From NCBI GenBank assembly GCA_013398055.1, contig VZRS01000313.1, positions 401,055-465,054 of the forward strand: a stretch of DNA of 64,000 bases. Direction: 5' to 3'. Position 1 is the stretch's first letter. Each line of letters starts with the position of its first letter. The translations under genes were made by a program, and so were the position numbers. The notes beneath the pieces are model-generated. The model saw nothing but the letters and a program-made list of their open reading frames with translations, was not told where the DNA came from and made no database searches. Positions 13,960 through 26,834 of this stretch are shown one piece after another. This DNA comes from Ifrita kowaldi. Lineage: Eukaryota; Chordata; Aves; Passeriformes; Cinclosomatidae.

Positions 13960-14540
13960 TAGAAACACTTGCCTGTGTTTGCAGCTCCCCAAATGCACAG
14001 CCTCATTTGCTGCCCAATCAAACTCAGTAGTTGTAACAGTTACCTATGCAGGTCTTACTCTAGAGTTTAAAATTCCCCACCTACAATATATATAGTTAGT
14101 CTTAATAAATAAATGACTTGGACCATGCATTATATATCATTCAAATCCATGAGGACACAAATTATGTATAATACATTGGCTGTGTAATTTATTTATTAAG
14201 CAAAACGTGAATTTTCCATGGTTGTGTTTTGAGGCACAGTTTGTCACATACAGCTAAATGATGTATTCTTATTAGTCCCACTCAATTACCAAGTCATCCC
14301 TCTGTGCACTGTATATTTGTTAATGATAGTGCCACAACGCTGCATCTACAATACCTGTGATTTTAGTGATTCATAACCACTCACTAAAACTGTGAAAATG
14401 ATAAATTGACTGCTGTTGATTAAATGCCGCCAACAGTGTGTTTCATATGTGTTTGTTGCAGTTAGGAGTTAAAGAAACAGCATTGCTCCAATCATTTAAA
14501 TATCTAATTAAGCAGAACCCTGTCTAGATAGAAAGAGCTT
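13960..14540. promoter_or_regulatory. Candidate conserved non-coding element
   Basis: A long stretch without simple repeats, rich in homeodomain-type TAAT cores, including TCTAATTAAG near 14503-14512 and a TTGATTAAATG word near 14417. No open frame of note. The texture resembles vertebrate developmental enhancers, but conservation cannot be seen here, so the call rests on motif content alone and could be wrong. Confidence 0.28.
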
Positions 14541-17500
14541 GCTGGAATGAAATATCATTAAAAGAAAAAAGAAAAAATAGTATAGCACTGATTTTTTTCA
14601 TGTATGTACATAAAGACTTTTCATCTCAATCCCACTGGTCATAAATATGTCATGAACAAAACAAGACCAAAAGATAAAAATTAAAAAGGCTGAAGAACTT
14701 GGAGTGGAGTCTGCTAGACTCACTGCACAGCTGCACATGGTTGATTTGATGGCTTTAGCTGATACCCAAGATTAGCTTGGAACAACAGTGGACTCCAGTA
14801 ACATTAAGGCAGCCCTTAATGACAGCCCGTAAGACTGGGGCAAACACAGAGTGGAGAGGAGAGGATGGCAAGAAACTGTATTCCAGTAAAGCAAATAGCA
14901 CCTCTCAGCCTCCCACTGTAGGGAAAAATGTTTGCACATTAGTAGCAAAGGAATGGCAGAAGGAAGGGAAAATATCTCTTTCAAACTTAGATTAATTAGT
15001 TTTATTGCTTTGCTTAATGCTTTTTTTTTCTGTCTTTAGATTAGTCCTGTATAGAGCCCTCAAGCTGGAAGAAGAGTGGAACAAGACCAAGAAAAGTGGA
15101 TGTTTCTGTGCCAACAATTTGACTTCTAACTGAGGATGCTGGAGTAGACAGAGTAATAAAAATAAAGACTTGCCAACTTATGTCATCTTATTAAGATGAA
15201 CTGGAAGGGGCTTTTTTCCCCCTCCCTCATTTTGAATTTGGAGGCAAGTAGATACAGACCACAGTAGATTAGAGATTTCTCTTTTTTCATAACCATTCTC
15301 CATACAAGCAATGCTTCCATATCTCTGTACCTAAATAGTGACTTTCAGTTCAAATCACTTTGCACACTCTGTGGCCAGAAAACTGCCTGCTAATAGGAAA
15401 AGCAGGGGTGGGGGGAATATCTGGTGCAAAGTCTTCATCTTCTATTGTCCACTGTATGTTTTCTCTTAAACAGAAGAACCATGCCATGTCCAAAAATGCT
15501 TCACATTTCAAATCTGCAAAGAACACATATATCCATTTTATTACAATTCAGGAGTGAAGGTCTAAGCCTATTCTGCCTAAACTTTAACTTGTGTCCTCAA
15601 GGATAGAAAATATTTTAGACATTATGCTTACGCCACAAAATCAAGTCTTGCAGCAGAGTCCCACTGTTATGGTAAGTATTGTTTTCTTCATTTTGTTTTC
15701 AATAGGTTTTCTCTTTCTACAGATAAAGTGTCCATCCACATGGCTTCCTGCTCCTATACCACTGGACTCCCAGTCAGAGTTTTGTAGAAGTCAGTACATT
15801 AGGAGCAAAGCAAAGATATTTGTCTTTCCTAGCAACTGCTTTCCACAAGGTGAACAAATATTGTGATAAAGAAAGCAGCTCCAGGCAATGCAGCGCTGAC
15901 AGGGAGAAAATAGTTGTTGAGGTGGTTAACACTATGGTTAAAGTGACATGCCTAAATTAACAAAGAAAATAGGAGTAAAAATTGTAACATGCATCGAGTA
16001 GAGTACCTCTGAAATTTAGACTAACACCCTATGTTCAGAGCAACAAACCATCCAGTCCTCTTGTTAGTCAAAGGGACTGTTAAAAATACTTTGCCCTTAA
16101 AACATTTTATTTTTTAGCTGTAGAATTGAAAGTCTGTATTCCTCTTTACCCTGTACACTTATCTGCCATAAAGACTAGAATAGTAAATACTGTTCTCTTA
16201 CAGAAATCTCAAGCTTTTCCCTCCAGTCCACTGAAGAGTGATATTGGATAAATCACTTACCTGAACAGTAGAAGTCAGAAATGAGACTTATCTTTGCAGG
16301 CTCAACCCTTACACTTCCATGGGTAGCAGTGGTTTTATCCCAGCATAGAAGAGTGGAATTTGTTGTTCCATGCTAAATTTCACATAGTAGCAAAGAAGTT
16401 AAGCAGTATAAACTAGATACAAAGTGCAGCAAAGCAGCAAGGCCCTCATTCCTGGGGATCCCTGCAACTCACCTGCCTAAAACAAGTAGTCCTATAGCTG
16501 ACCATGGTTTAGAAGAGCCAAAGGACCAGTCTGGTTTTTAAGTTTATGGTTTGACTACATGCGGTAATGCAGGTGGAGCAGCACTGACCTTAGCACAGAT
16601 TAACTAACTCTCTCAAGGAAAAAGAGGCCTCTGACAGAATGCCTTGGTTTTTTAAGAAGAGGCTCTGTTTATGAGTAAACATTAAAAAAAACCACACTAG
16701 AATAAAAAATAGCTAAAAGACTTGAAAATCATTGAAGGAAAGAAGGAAAACCCTTTAAGCCCGTGATAAGTGTGGTCAGAGGCTTTTCTCAGCACATTTC
16801 CACTACAACCTACACCTGACATTCTGATCAGTTTGCAAAATCTTTATGAATAATTTCTTGGGCAGCACTGAATTCCTCCAGTACTCCAGAGGAGAAGTCA
16901 TCCCTGAGGACAGGCATGGAAAGTACCAATGAGGAGCTGGCTACTCACTGTAGACTTTCAGAAGCCTTAGGAGAAGACCATGTCATTTCAGAAGGGCAAC
17001 CAACAAAACCAAGAACTCAAGGACATAACTCATAACTGCCAAAGAACCCCACTGTTAACTTATTTGGTGACCTGCCACAAACAGAGAGGAACTTGACAAA
17101 AAGCATAGAAGTAGGAAAAAAAAAAAAAAAAGGCAAATAAATATTCAAGAAAACCCCAGACATTTCTGGGCTAGGACAAGCTAGGGAGAATGTGCATGTG
17201 GGGACAGGTGGGTGGCAGTTCAAGTATACTGGTAGGTACATGCACATCAGCCAATTGCCCATGGAGAGGGCAGGGAGAAGAGAAAGCTCAAGGGTGCTAG
17301 AAAAGCTCCTGCTAGGGTTAATTTATTCTTCCAAGTGGGTTTTGCACAAGGAAGTATCCAAAGCACATCCCCCAACTTCACTGCAGCAGTAACTATCAAG
17401 GAGATATAGGAAGAAAAGGCAAAATTTTCCCCAGGCCAGAGACTGGAGAGATGGGGAATTAATGTCTTTTCACTGCTTTTTCCCCATGTTTACCCTAACC

Positions 17501-17899
17501 AGACCCTAAATGCAAACCCTGAGTCTTGCCACAATAAAAATAATAAATCTATTATGCACCAATGGAAAGGAGAGCTGGAAGCATGGTTGTAAGTCTAAAC
17601 TGGCAAGAAAGCAGTGCATAATATAAGTCTCCTGATTTTTCATGACAGATTCACCATCCCAGCAATTAAATACTTTAAAAAGGCCAAATCTCATGTTATT
17701 TTGCATCTGAAAGCCTGCAGGAAAAGAATAAATAAAAAGCATTGCATAGAAGTGCCACACATTAGTACTTCAAACACAAAATTCTACACTATAACAGGAT
17801 CCTATTGAAACTTACCTTTCAGACAAAGTGCCTAAACAGATCTTAACTATAAATAATTGGGGGAGAAGGGAGTAAAACAACAATTTTGACTAAATAAAA
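14541..17899. other. Non-coding stretch, no gene seen
   Basis: AT-rich DNA with a 16-base A run at 17116-17131. A good donor-like site (ATG followed by GTAAGT, near 15671) pairs with a modest acceptor at 15550-15551, but every frame between them has a stop. No interspersed repeat is recognised. Confidence 0.7.
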
Positions 17900-18490
17900 A
17901 CCCAAAGTATTAGGTGTCATAGAAAATGCACATGTCATTCTTCCATAAATAAAGTTGCTAAGCAGATTTACTGTGAAACAATTTACACTGTGTTATGTAA
18001 ATGGCAAATTTCAACCCCTTGGTTGTAAAGAACAAACCTGTGAAAAGAACCCATTTTTACCATCAGTCACACCATACATTTAGCAGGTGTCTATTTTACC
18101 CACAAGTCTTGCAAATATGCAAATAAATACATAAATTGCCAAATGTTTTAGCTATTGTAATAAAGTTTTTCTGCTCATTATTTTCTAGAAGAAATTAACA
18201 ATTGCTTTATTAGACCTGGATGAACGTCCCTTTCCAATTTCTTTGTAATCAAACAGAAACTTGGCAGTGAACCAAAGCATTTACTCTTTAGAGAATGCAA
18301 TGTTTTAGCTACTACTTAGCTACTCCTTCTGTAAAACACTCTTGTCAAGGACTCTATCATATCATGAAGTGTACTCATTATAGAGAATAAACTTCTCAGC
18401 TGGCCTTTTGCTTATCCACTGCACAAGCAACACTGAAAGGCACGTCAGACAAGCACAGATATTGCTGGTTAGAACCCTGCCTTTGTTTGT
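17900..18490. promoter_or_regulatory. Candidate conserved non-coding element
   Basis: A repeat-free AT-rich stretch with octamer-like ATGCAAAT and TGCAAATATGCAAAT words near 18112-18123 and several TTAACAATTG or TAATAAAG-type words. No coding potential. A regulatory role is inferred from texture only. Confidence 0.25.
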
Positions 18491-21400
18491 GGGTATGAAA
18501 GCAGATAAGAAGGGTTAAATGAGCAGGGTGCCTACAAGTTACTCCTTGCATGGCATGTCTGTGAGTCACATTATAGCTTTCAATATCTATGATTAGCCAT
18601 TACTGCTAAATATGTGCTTCCCTACATTTTCCAATATTAGCTCTTCTTCCTTCATCAAAAGGGACAATCTGAAAGTTTTCCAGACCCCAAGTTTCAAATA
18701 GTTATAACACGAAGATCAATCCACCTTTTAGTTCATTCTTGCTTTGGGCCCAGTATTTATTTTCTGTGCACATCCACAGGAACAGAAACATCAAGTGTTC
18801 AAATGCCTCTGAAAAGGGTGACTGCAGTCATAACTTGACTGGTTTGAAGCCAATGCAAGCATAAGAAATTATTCTTCCATACTTCCTTGGTCTATATGGT
18901 GGTGTCCAAAAAAAGGATGGATCGAAGGTAGGCAGAAGATGCATTGCTGACACAATGAGAAATAAAATGCCAACAGTTCAATTGGTCATGCTGTCATCAC
19001 ACATCTTTGATATTAATATTTGAATTCAAACCCAGCACATATTCTTCTACCTACCCAGACCATGCAAATGAAGAAACCAGGCAGCACAGAGGCACAGACA
19101 TAAGATGCTCCTCTGATTCCTCATCAACATCTGACTGGGACACACCCACAGATGCACGGGGTTTGCGCCTGCGAATCAATGTACCTGCTACACAAAGACA
19201 AATAACATCCAAACAGTAAAAGCAATCTACTCTGGTTTTGCTTTGAAGTTTCAAGACTGAAAAAGCCAGAAGAGATTTCTTTCCACTGAGTGTGCTTGTC
19301 TTCCAGTAACATGGCTGTCCTCTATCATTCTCTAATGTTAATCGGCCTCTATGATCTGACCCCTGAATGAAATTTCCCCTTGCAAAACTGTAGCAAATGA
19401 TTACACAAGGTACTGTTATAAATTCAGTCTTTCAATCAAGACATTGCACGGTTGCTAGAGCTAGATCGTTTATTTAAGAGTGTTAGTTTTTTTTAAGCTA
19501 AGCAGTTCCTGAAACTTTTATGGATGTTATATTTCTAATCTTTTTCATTATTTTTCACTGATCACTAGGAGTGATTGGCTGGCAGACTGTCTCAATCAGC
19601 CCGAGCAAGGATTTGCACAGTACTGTATTTCCAAAAAAAGTGCAGTGAATATTTAAGGCTCTATCCTCACTGGATGCCCTAATTAGTCTGTCTGATTGGA
19701 GCTTGTCTTCCATTTTCAAGCTGTTCACTAGCAGCAAAGGTGTCACTCAGTTTCAGACTGCCTTCAAGTAAAAGAAAAACTTCAACATGTATGAGAAAGA
19801 ACAGTACCGACAGAAAGTGGGACATACAAATTAATAAAGATGTCAATTATTAATAAATAAATATAAGATTCCTGTTTTATTTTTGACTTATGTTTGCCCC
19901 CATTTACTGTCTACATGGAAGTAAAGTTACTGTCTCAATTTTTCCAACAATAATTCATTTGTGTTTTTGGAGCTGTTGTGGTAATTCAGCCCCACACAGC
20001 TGATCACTCACTTCGCCCTGGTGGGATGGGAGAGAGAATTGGAAGTGTAAAAGTGAGAAAATTAGGTAAAGCAAATGCCATGCATGCAAGCAAACCAACA
20101 CAAGGAATTCATTCACCCACTTCCCATGGGCAGGCAGGTGTTCAACCATGTCCGGAAAAGCAGGACTCCATCCCCGGTAATGTTGACTTGGGAAGACAAA
20201 TGCCAGCATTCCGAACATCCCTCCCTTCCTCCTTCTTCCCCTTGATCTATGCTGAGCACCACACCATTGGTATGGAATGTCCCTTGGGTCAGCTGGGGTC
20301 GCTGTCCCAGCTGTGTGCCCTCCCAACTCCTTGTGCACTCCCAGTTTCCTCTCTGGTGGGGTGGGATGAGGAGCAGAAAAGGCTGTGATGCTTTGCAACT
20401 TCTGCTCAATAATAATGAAAACATCCCTCAGTCATCAACACCATTTTCAGCTCAAATCCAAACCATAGCCCCATCCCAGATACTGTGACAAAAATTTACT
20501 CTACCCCAGCCCAAACCAGCACAGGAGCCAAAAGGCTTCATTATCAAATTCTAAACTACTACACGAACTAAACCTCTGTGATTATTGCAGAGGAGGTATG
20601 AACAAATGTTATAAAGGAAGAGAGTTGTGAAGTGGAAACCATTTGAGAAGAATCAATACATATTAGAAACTGATTTACCCCTCAAAATTTTGTTGAGCTG
20701 CTTGGGTGCTGGATGGGTGGTATTACTTCCATCTTTACATTTAAAATTTATTTAAGGGTATTTTCAGTTAACATGGCATGCCTACTTAAACAACGTGTTC
20801 ACTGATTGTATTGCAAAATATTTGTTGTATTTTCTCTATATTTAAATAAAATGCTGTTTGCATTCAGTGCTTGAACTTACATAAATTTCTAATGGAAACA
20901 AAGGAGACTCTTTCATCGATGTTAATGCCTTTAAGGAATTCCTGGTAACAGAGATACTAACTTTCTGCTTTACTGATACCTTCAGGTTTCATTAGAATTT
21001 TCTTCAGAAAAAAAGCTTGAAACCATTACATAGGTATTTAACCTTCCAATTTTCTGAGTCTAAAGTACAGGTAATACCTTGTTAAAAACAAAAACATAAA
21101 CCTAAACAAACAAAATCCCATACACTACTGGTGCGACTGCTTCCAATACATGCAAAGTTATAAAAGGAGTCTGTCATTTATAAAGGGGAGTAGGCTTCAC
21201 TTCAAATGCAAGAAGTAAACTTCGATTTCAGGGGAAATTTACCCTGAGACAACTGTATTAGTCAATACATAAAATAATGACAGTTCCTAGGGAGTAAGGG
21301 AATTAGAGATTAGTGATGTATCACAGGCTGCCAGAATTAGAAACACAGGGGCTAGGAGAAATTTTATTCTAAGCAATAAGTTCAACTAACCTGGAAATTC

Positions 21401-22599
21401 TCTTTCTCTCCCTCTAAAAAAAAAAATGTTGACTGGAGCCATATGGAGCAGACTTAGCCAAATAAGGACACAAAAGAACTAGAGAAACCTCAGGACTATT
21501 CATTGCAGGCCTCCATTAAATAAAAAAAGTGTAAAGAATAACTAGTACTTTGTTTTATTTTCACAGTAGTTTTAGAGAGATTATGGTTTTTTCCTGGTTT
21601 CCGAGCCTTTGCAATTCACTTTTTGATCATTCTTTCTCAGTGCAAGAGCTAAAATGCTTTTCTTCAAAATCTAAAAGCTGAGAGGGTCACCCATAATTTG
21701 ATTCCAGAAGCCGTAGATTTAAGGGTCACAGAAAGGTCGCTACTTTTCAGAAGACTGCAAAACCCCAAATATTGAGGACTCCATAAGTCCCATGACATGG
21801 TCATTCCACACCCAAACAGATGCAGGTGTTAAACAGTACAGCAGCTGTTATACATTCAAATAACTTTCTGGTATCCCACATGAACAAAAGGTACTGGGAT
21901 ACAAAAACTCCAACCATCATTCTCCAATATATATGTTGAACCTGAGTAATAACAAGGCTCTCTGAGAATCTCAAATCACAGTTACATTTCAGTGCTTTTG
22001 TTCTTATTTTTCCACAGTTCTAAGTATGTAAGTTCTTACCATGCTGCCAGAAGAGACCTATGACTTAACATACTATAAAGTTATGCTTTGAATCTATTTT
22101 TGGCACTCTTCCATGCACTTCTTGTTCTGTTTCTTTAATAAGAAGCATGTTAATTACCAGGATACGTTCCAAGCAAACACACTATTTTGAGTACTGCTGC
22201 CTTCTTGATAGCAGATTTCAGTCCACATTTCGGTTGCAATCTACAAAAATCCACCACAAATCTGAAATTTCAGAAAATCCAAAGTCTACCAAATCCAATT
22301 TCGGGTACGTGGGACATGAAACCAAAGTATTTCCACTGTGCAAGCTATTATAAATTTCTGTCCTTTCTCGGTGAATTCAGGATCTGGACTATTGAATTTA
22401 TTTTCCCCATTTGTCTCTTGTGAAAACCAGTTCTGTGTAGGTGTCCACAGCGGAGACTAATCTGTTCAGATTCAGTTGTTTGAGCTACTTTGCATCAGTT
22501 TAGGTAAATAGCAGCATGCCTTCCCTTTTTATTTTGTCAGACATTTTCTTTCTTCTTAGAGAAAGCTTTAAAAAAAAAAAAAGTGCTTTCTTCGTGAAT
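18491..22599. other. Non-coding stretch with one exon-like block
   Basis: Mostly AT-rich non-coding DNA. The exon-like block at 19055-19184 (minus) is listed separately. A GC-richer patch at about 20130-20400 carries overlapping open frames on both strands that look compositional. An 11-base A run lies at about 22569-22580. Confidence 0.65.
19055..19184 (-). other. Candidate protein-coding exon or exon relic, product unknown
   Basis: On the minus strand a pyrimidine-leaning tract ends in TAGCAG, an acceptor-like junction just before 19184. The next 130 bases stay open in one frame up to a GTAGGT donor-like site at 19054-19049; the in-frame stop TAG lies just beyond, inside the putative intron. 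The frame reads as a basic then acidic segment (TLIRRRKPRASVGVSQSD, then VDEESEEHL), which looks more protein-like than neighbouring open frames. Three CpGs lie within about 25 bases, unusual for this window. The plus strand is also open here (CSSDSSSTSDWDTPTD), so strand is not certain. I do not recognise the protein. It could be an exon of an unseen gene, a decayed retrocopy, or chance. Confidence 0.2.
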
Positions 22600-22910
22600 C
22601 TTCGGCCTTACGTAGTGGCCTGTCCTCCCAGTGTCCTTCCCCAGGCCCCGAGTCATGCATCACTCATCTTGTCACATTGAACTCCAGATGCTCCTACCCT
22701 AGAGAATGCTCTGACTCTGGCAATTTTTCTTCATTCTCACTAACAATTTGGTAATGAAATATTGATTTTTAGTTAGATTCATATTGATGCTATTAGGTTT
22801 GCATTGATAAATCATGCTGGCCTCCTGTCTGAGAGGCTAGAAAGTGCTACACTGAACCCTGGAGATTACAATCAACTCATTGATGTGTTAATTTGATGGA
22901 TTTTTTCGTT
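22600..22910. promoter_or_regulatory. Candidate conserved non-coding element
   Basis: The left end has a small CpG cluster around a TACGTA palindrome near 22610. The right part is rich in ATTGAT-type words (near 22760-22815) and has a TTAATTTGAT word near 22889. There is no coding potential and no repeat. Regulatory function is inferred. Confidence 0.25.
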
Positions 22911-23329
22911 CTCTTAGAAGAAGTAGGAGGGGTAGGGGAAGATTTTTCAGTACTGCTGTTGTAAAGTTTTCACAGCGAATCAGGGACAGTAATTGTGGGT
23001 TTTTCTATGTGCATTTGCTTTAAAAGTATCTTTCTCCCTATTTGTCCAGAACATAAAAAGAAAAGGGGGGAGAAGGACTCTGGGGTTGAGAGGATATGAC
23101 ACACCTTGTAAACAGAGCTCCAGACTCCCACATGGAGTGGAAAAAATAAGAACAGTTAAATCCCAATTAAACCCTTCAGAGGTCGTGCGCAAAAAACATT
23201 TCCTTCTGCTAAACAGGTCTTCATGTAGAGCTAAATCCCAGGTGAAGTGAAAATATTGTGGACATGGGAACCCCCTCTGCTGGCCCAGTTCTACCACGAG
23301 CTGCAGCGGTGGGATAGTTTCCCCCTCCC

Positions 23330-23480
23330 CTCTCCAGTGAAGTGCCACTTAGCAAACGTCCACATGCATCTGCAGCCTATTTAAAACAGCCCCTAGCTTT
23401 GATTTATGGTACTGTGCAAATGTAATGCCTGTCATTAAGGGACAATACGTGCCAAACCAAAGGATTACATTGTGATTTCC
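23330..23480. promoter_or_regulatory. Candidate conserved non-coding element
   Basis: A compact repeat-free stretch with varied words, a few retained CpGs (near 23357 and 23447) and a TGTCATTAAGG homeodomain-like word near 23431. No open frame. The call is by texture alone. Confidence 0.22.
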
Positions 23481-24409
23481 TTCAAAGGCACAGGGTTTCA
23501 AGGGGGTGCAGCAGCTACTAGAGCACAGGAGAAAAGGTTTTTAGAGAACACTTAAGTCAAATTTAGCTGTATCATTATTTTGTAAAACAAAACCATTTCA
23601 CTTTTAGTGATTCTTTACTTATTTCCCCCAAAAGGTTATCATCCCCCCCTTCATGTGTGTCCCCCACCATGACCCACAGCACCAAGGGACAGTGGAAAAG
23701 CCTGTTCAACAAGGGACCAATCCTATAAGCTTCATTAATGAAAACATCTCCCCCAAAGAAATAACTTCTCAAGTCCTTAAGCCAGATGCTTTTTACTTCT
23801 TTTTTTTTTTTTTTAAGCATTCCCACCTTGTCTTTTCCTGTTCTTTTAAGAACACCAGTGATCAGCATGCCAGGTCAGCGACATCTTAACCGAGTTTGAA
23901 CCTTGTACAGCCTATGGCTGACCAAGAGAGTAACCAAAAGAGCCTCAGTGAAAGACATTGCAGCTATCTTTGATTAATAATTATTGTATGGAGCTGGGAG
24001 GAGCAGAGGGTGTGTGAAAGAATCTCCATTATCAACTCTTCCTGCCCTTCCAAGAGGCTTCTCTCCTCCATTCAAGGTTGAACTACTGAAAATAATAATG
24101 CCACTTCACATAGGACAGTTTATTATTAGCTTAGTTGTTCTGTTTTGGTGCCAGTTGAAATAAAGAAGGGAAAATTTGACAAAAATAAAAAATAAAGCTT
24201 TTTATGCCATATGGAAATGGGAACCTTTTTGCTGGAACTTGCTTAAATAAACCACTTACGTACTAAGACATTTTATAATTAGCTCCATTTCAAGGCTCTC
24301 TCCCCACCTCCCTCTCCTTCGCCCTCCCAGATGAAAGCATACAAAGAGTCCTATCCTAAAGAAATATGTCCTAGTACATAAGGAGGCAATCATCTGTACC
24401 TTCAAAAGA
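23481..24409. other. Non-coding stretch
   Basis: AT-rich DNA with a T tract at about 23800-23815 and a TTGATTAATAATTATTG homeodomain-like cluster near 23970-23986. A CCATATGG word (the CArG-box form bound by SRF) occurs near 24209. No gene is seen. Confidence 0.6.
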
Positions 24410-24700
24410 TGATGTCAGTGATGAAACTGTTAGTTAAATTCTGTTGTACTATTGACATCTTAATGCCACAAACCCAGCTGGTATGAGATCAGTAACGTAA
24501 ACAGTCGAGTTCAAATTAATCTCTTTGAACTTCACTGCTGAGCTGAAACCTCTGTTTGACAGTCTAAACTGCCAACTTCATCTTCTTCTCCCAGTTATAC
24601 AGTAGGCTAAACATGAAAAAAGCGCCCTGTAAATGCAAAAAGGTTTTGCATGTAGCAAGGAAATTTAAGCTCTGGCAACCATTTCACGCACAGCTCTTAC
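24410..24700. promoter_or_regulatory. Candidate conserved non-coding element
   Basis: Repeat-free stretch with several isolated CpGs (AACGTAAACAGTCGAG near 24494-24509) and TTAATCTC or GTTAGTTAAAT words. No coding potential. Inferred from texture only. Confidence 0.22.
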
Positions 24701-25179
24701 TCTTTGCACACATGTAGTATTTTGCATTACCACATATGCTGTTAAACAATTTACTCATTTGTTTAGATTTTTACAGCACTTATCCCATGCTCCAAGTGCT
24801 TTCAGAATTATTGAAACATTCAGTGCAACACTTAACATTTAAATTTACAATTCAGTTAAGAATACTTAGGTTATGGTAGAACAACCAAATATAAAACTAA
24901 TTTACTCTACCGGAGCACCCTCACAGAAAACCCACAGGGAGTTAAAGCTATCATCCCAGCTCCATCCCACGTCTGCCTGCAAAAAAAACTGAGGAAGAAA
25001 GGAATGGAAAGCAAGCCTCTGTGCTGCTGTAGCTCAAACCAATACAGACTCTGAAAGGGGAAAGGAACTATATTCCAGAATCAGAAACCCATTAAGAAAG
25101 TGCCCTGCCAGCTACTCTATTCCTTTAAAAGCCAATTCCACCTATTCCATCAATGGCTTACCACATCCCAAACTACTTC

Positions 25180-25790
25180 ATTTTGAGTTATAAATCTGTG
25201 TCTGCTGAAGTTCACGTCAGCTCTCTCCTGTGAGCGCAAGGCCGCTCAGGGTTTATGCCCACAGTCCAGCTACCATGGCTAAGCAAGTTACCAGAGATCA
25301 GTTGAACCCAGATAACTCTCTCTGAGTGCCCTTATAGCCCATCATAAATATGAGGTAATTCAATTTAGCCTGCAATGAAAATAGATTAAGCTAAGTCAAA
25401 TCACCTTACATTTGTCAAAGGCAAGGAGGACACACGCGACTGTTTCTGCAGCTTAGCTGATGCATGGTAACCCGTTAAACTGCAGTAACTCAATTGCAGG
25501 CCTGAGCCCTAACCTGCAGTCATTCAGAGGGGCTGAACCGCTTGACATGAAGCATGTCACTTTTCAGTAGGTTTTTTTCACTAACCTTAACAATTCCAAG
25601 CGCCCATAGCATGAGCATAAGTCCTGCCCCGTGGTTTCATTGAAGTCTGACTTAACCAGGCATGGAAATGCCTGCACCAGATTGCACATTTGAATTAAAC
25701 TTGAAGTTTTTAGGTCTTCTCCCCTTATGATTGAAATGCTCCCACTGCCAATTTAAGAGACTTTCATGGTCTGCAGGACTCAAAGAACTA
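25180..25790. promoter_or_regulatory. Candidate regulatory element with retained CpGs
   Basis: This stretch keeps CpGs that the flanks lack, for example CACGTC and GAGCGCAAGGCCGCTC near 25212-25248 and ACACGCGAC near 25432. It has motif-like words (AGATTAAGC, TTTGTCAAAGG, CTTAGCTGATGCATGG) and no repeat or long open frame. It may be a conserved enhancer. Two tandem GCCTGAGCCC/CCTGCAG-type words flank 25500, but there is no clear tandem repeat. Confidence 0.3.
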
Positions 25791-26544
25791 AATGCAAAGA
25801 TTTTGAGAGAGCACAGAATTTATTTGAAGTTGAGCTGCAATTGCACTATTACAAGGACAAGAATTACAGGAATAGTGGGAAGAAATGAGGGGAATAAGAT
25901 TAAGGGCTAAGATTTAGAAATTGCATTTTTTCTGACTGAGTATGTAATATTTGTTGATATTTTCATTGACTGGATGACTAGGAGGAGCATAAGTGTCTTG
26001 AGACCTGTATGCTCTACATGGTAAAAAGCAGCAGGTATAGAAGTACACACATACCTACATCCTTACAAGGAGTAAATTATTTTCTGATTATTATTTATTT
26101 TTATTATTACTTCCATATCAGATTTCCTCAAAATTTCTTAAATACTCTTGATCCAATTTATGGAGTTTTTTATGTCAGCCCTAATGCTCTAATATAGAGT
26201 ATCTTCCATACAGTTTGGAGATAAAAACTGTCATAAAGCAGCCCCTAGAAATCTTGGGACATTTCACACTTGATCTTCACAATTTGCACACTTTGGACCT
26301 TCTGCACAGATTTCTTCTTTGATCATCTGCTATTTTCACCTTGCAAAGCTTCAGCTAAGCTTGCTTTCCATTTTTGCTCTTAGGTGAAGTCATTACATCC
26401 CACACACAAGACCCTGGCCACCAGAAGAGCTCCAGACTTCTTGTACAGATGTCAGCCATGTCCACAGTGGCTTTTCAGTGCATGACTTCTGCATGAAGTC
26501 CACTTTGCTCAGGAATGGAAATCTCACAAACTGCAGCAAATCTT

Positions 26545-26834
26545 GGCAGCACTGTGGGACACGGTGATAGGACAACAAGGAAGGGCTTTAAACTGAAAAA
26601 GCGTAGGTTTAGATTAGATACTAGGAACAAATTTTTTACTGTGAGGGTGGTGAGGCACCAGAACAGGTTGCCCAGAGAAGTTGTGGGTACCCCATCCCTG
26701 CCAGTTTTCAAGGCTAAGTTGGATGGGGCTCTGAGGAACCTGGTCCAGTGGCAGGTATCCCTGTCTGTGGCAGGGGTGTTGGAGCGGGATGGTCTTTAAG
26801 GTTCTTGCAGCCCAAACCATTCCATGATTCTATG
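26545..26834 (+). mobile_element. CR1 LINE 3' fragment, forward orientation
   Basis: From GGGACACGGTGATAGGAC at about 26556 the sequence follows the avian CR1 3' region to its end, finishing in TCCATGATTCTATG at 26821-26834, the short direct repeat typical of CR1 3' termini. The left edge is approximate. The pseudo-translation shares RFRLD and NRLPREVV with the minus-strand copy at 6298-6690. The element is a 5'-truncated remnant of about 290 bases with no reverse transcriptase part, so it cannot move. No clear target-site duplication is visible, as is normal for CR1. Confidence 0.95.

Noticed and set aside
15552..15671. Possible 120-base exon between an acceptor-like CAG and a GTAAGT donor
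   Set aside because: All three frames contain stops, so it is not coding; a non-coding exon cannot be excluded but has no support.
24205..24215. CCATATGG (CArG-box) words near 21440, 24209 and 50260 as SRF sites
   Set aside because: Eight-base palindromes occur by chance at this frequency in AT-rich DNA, and no clustering was seen.
26515..26799. 94-codon plus frame with a protein-like look
   Set aside because: It is the CR1 3' region; the same words appear in the other CR1 copy, and it is not a gene.
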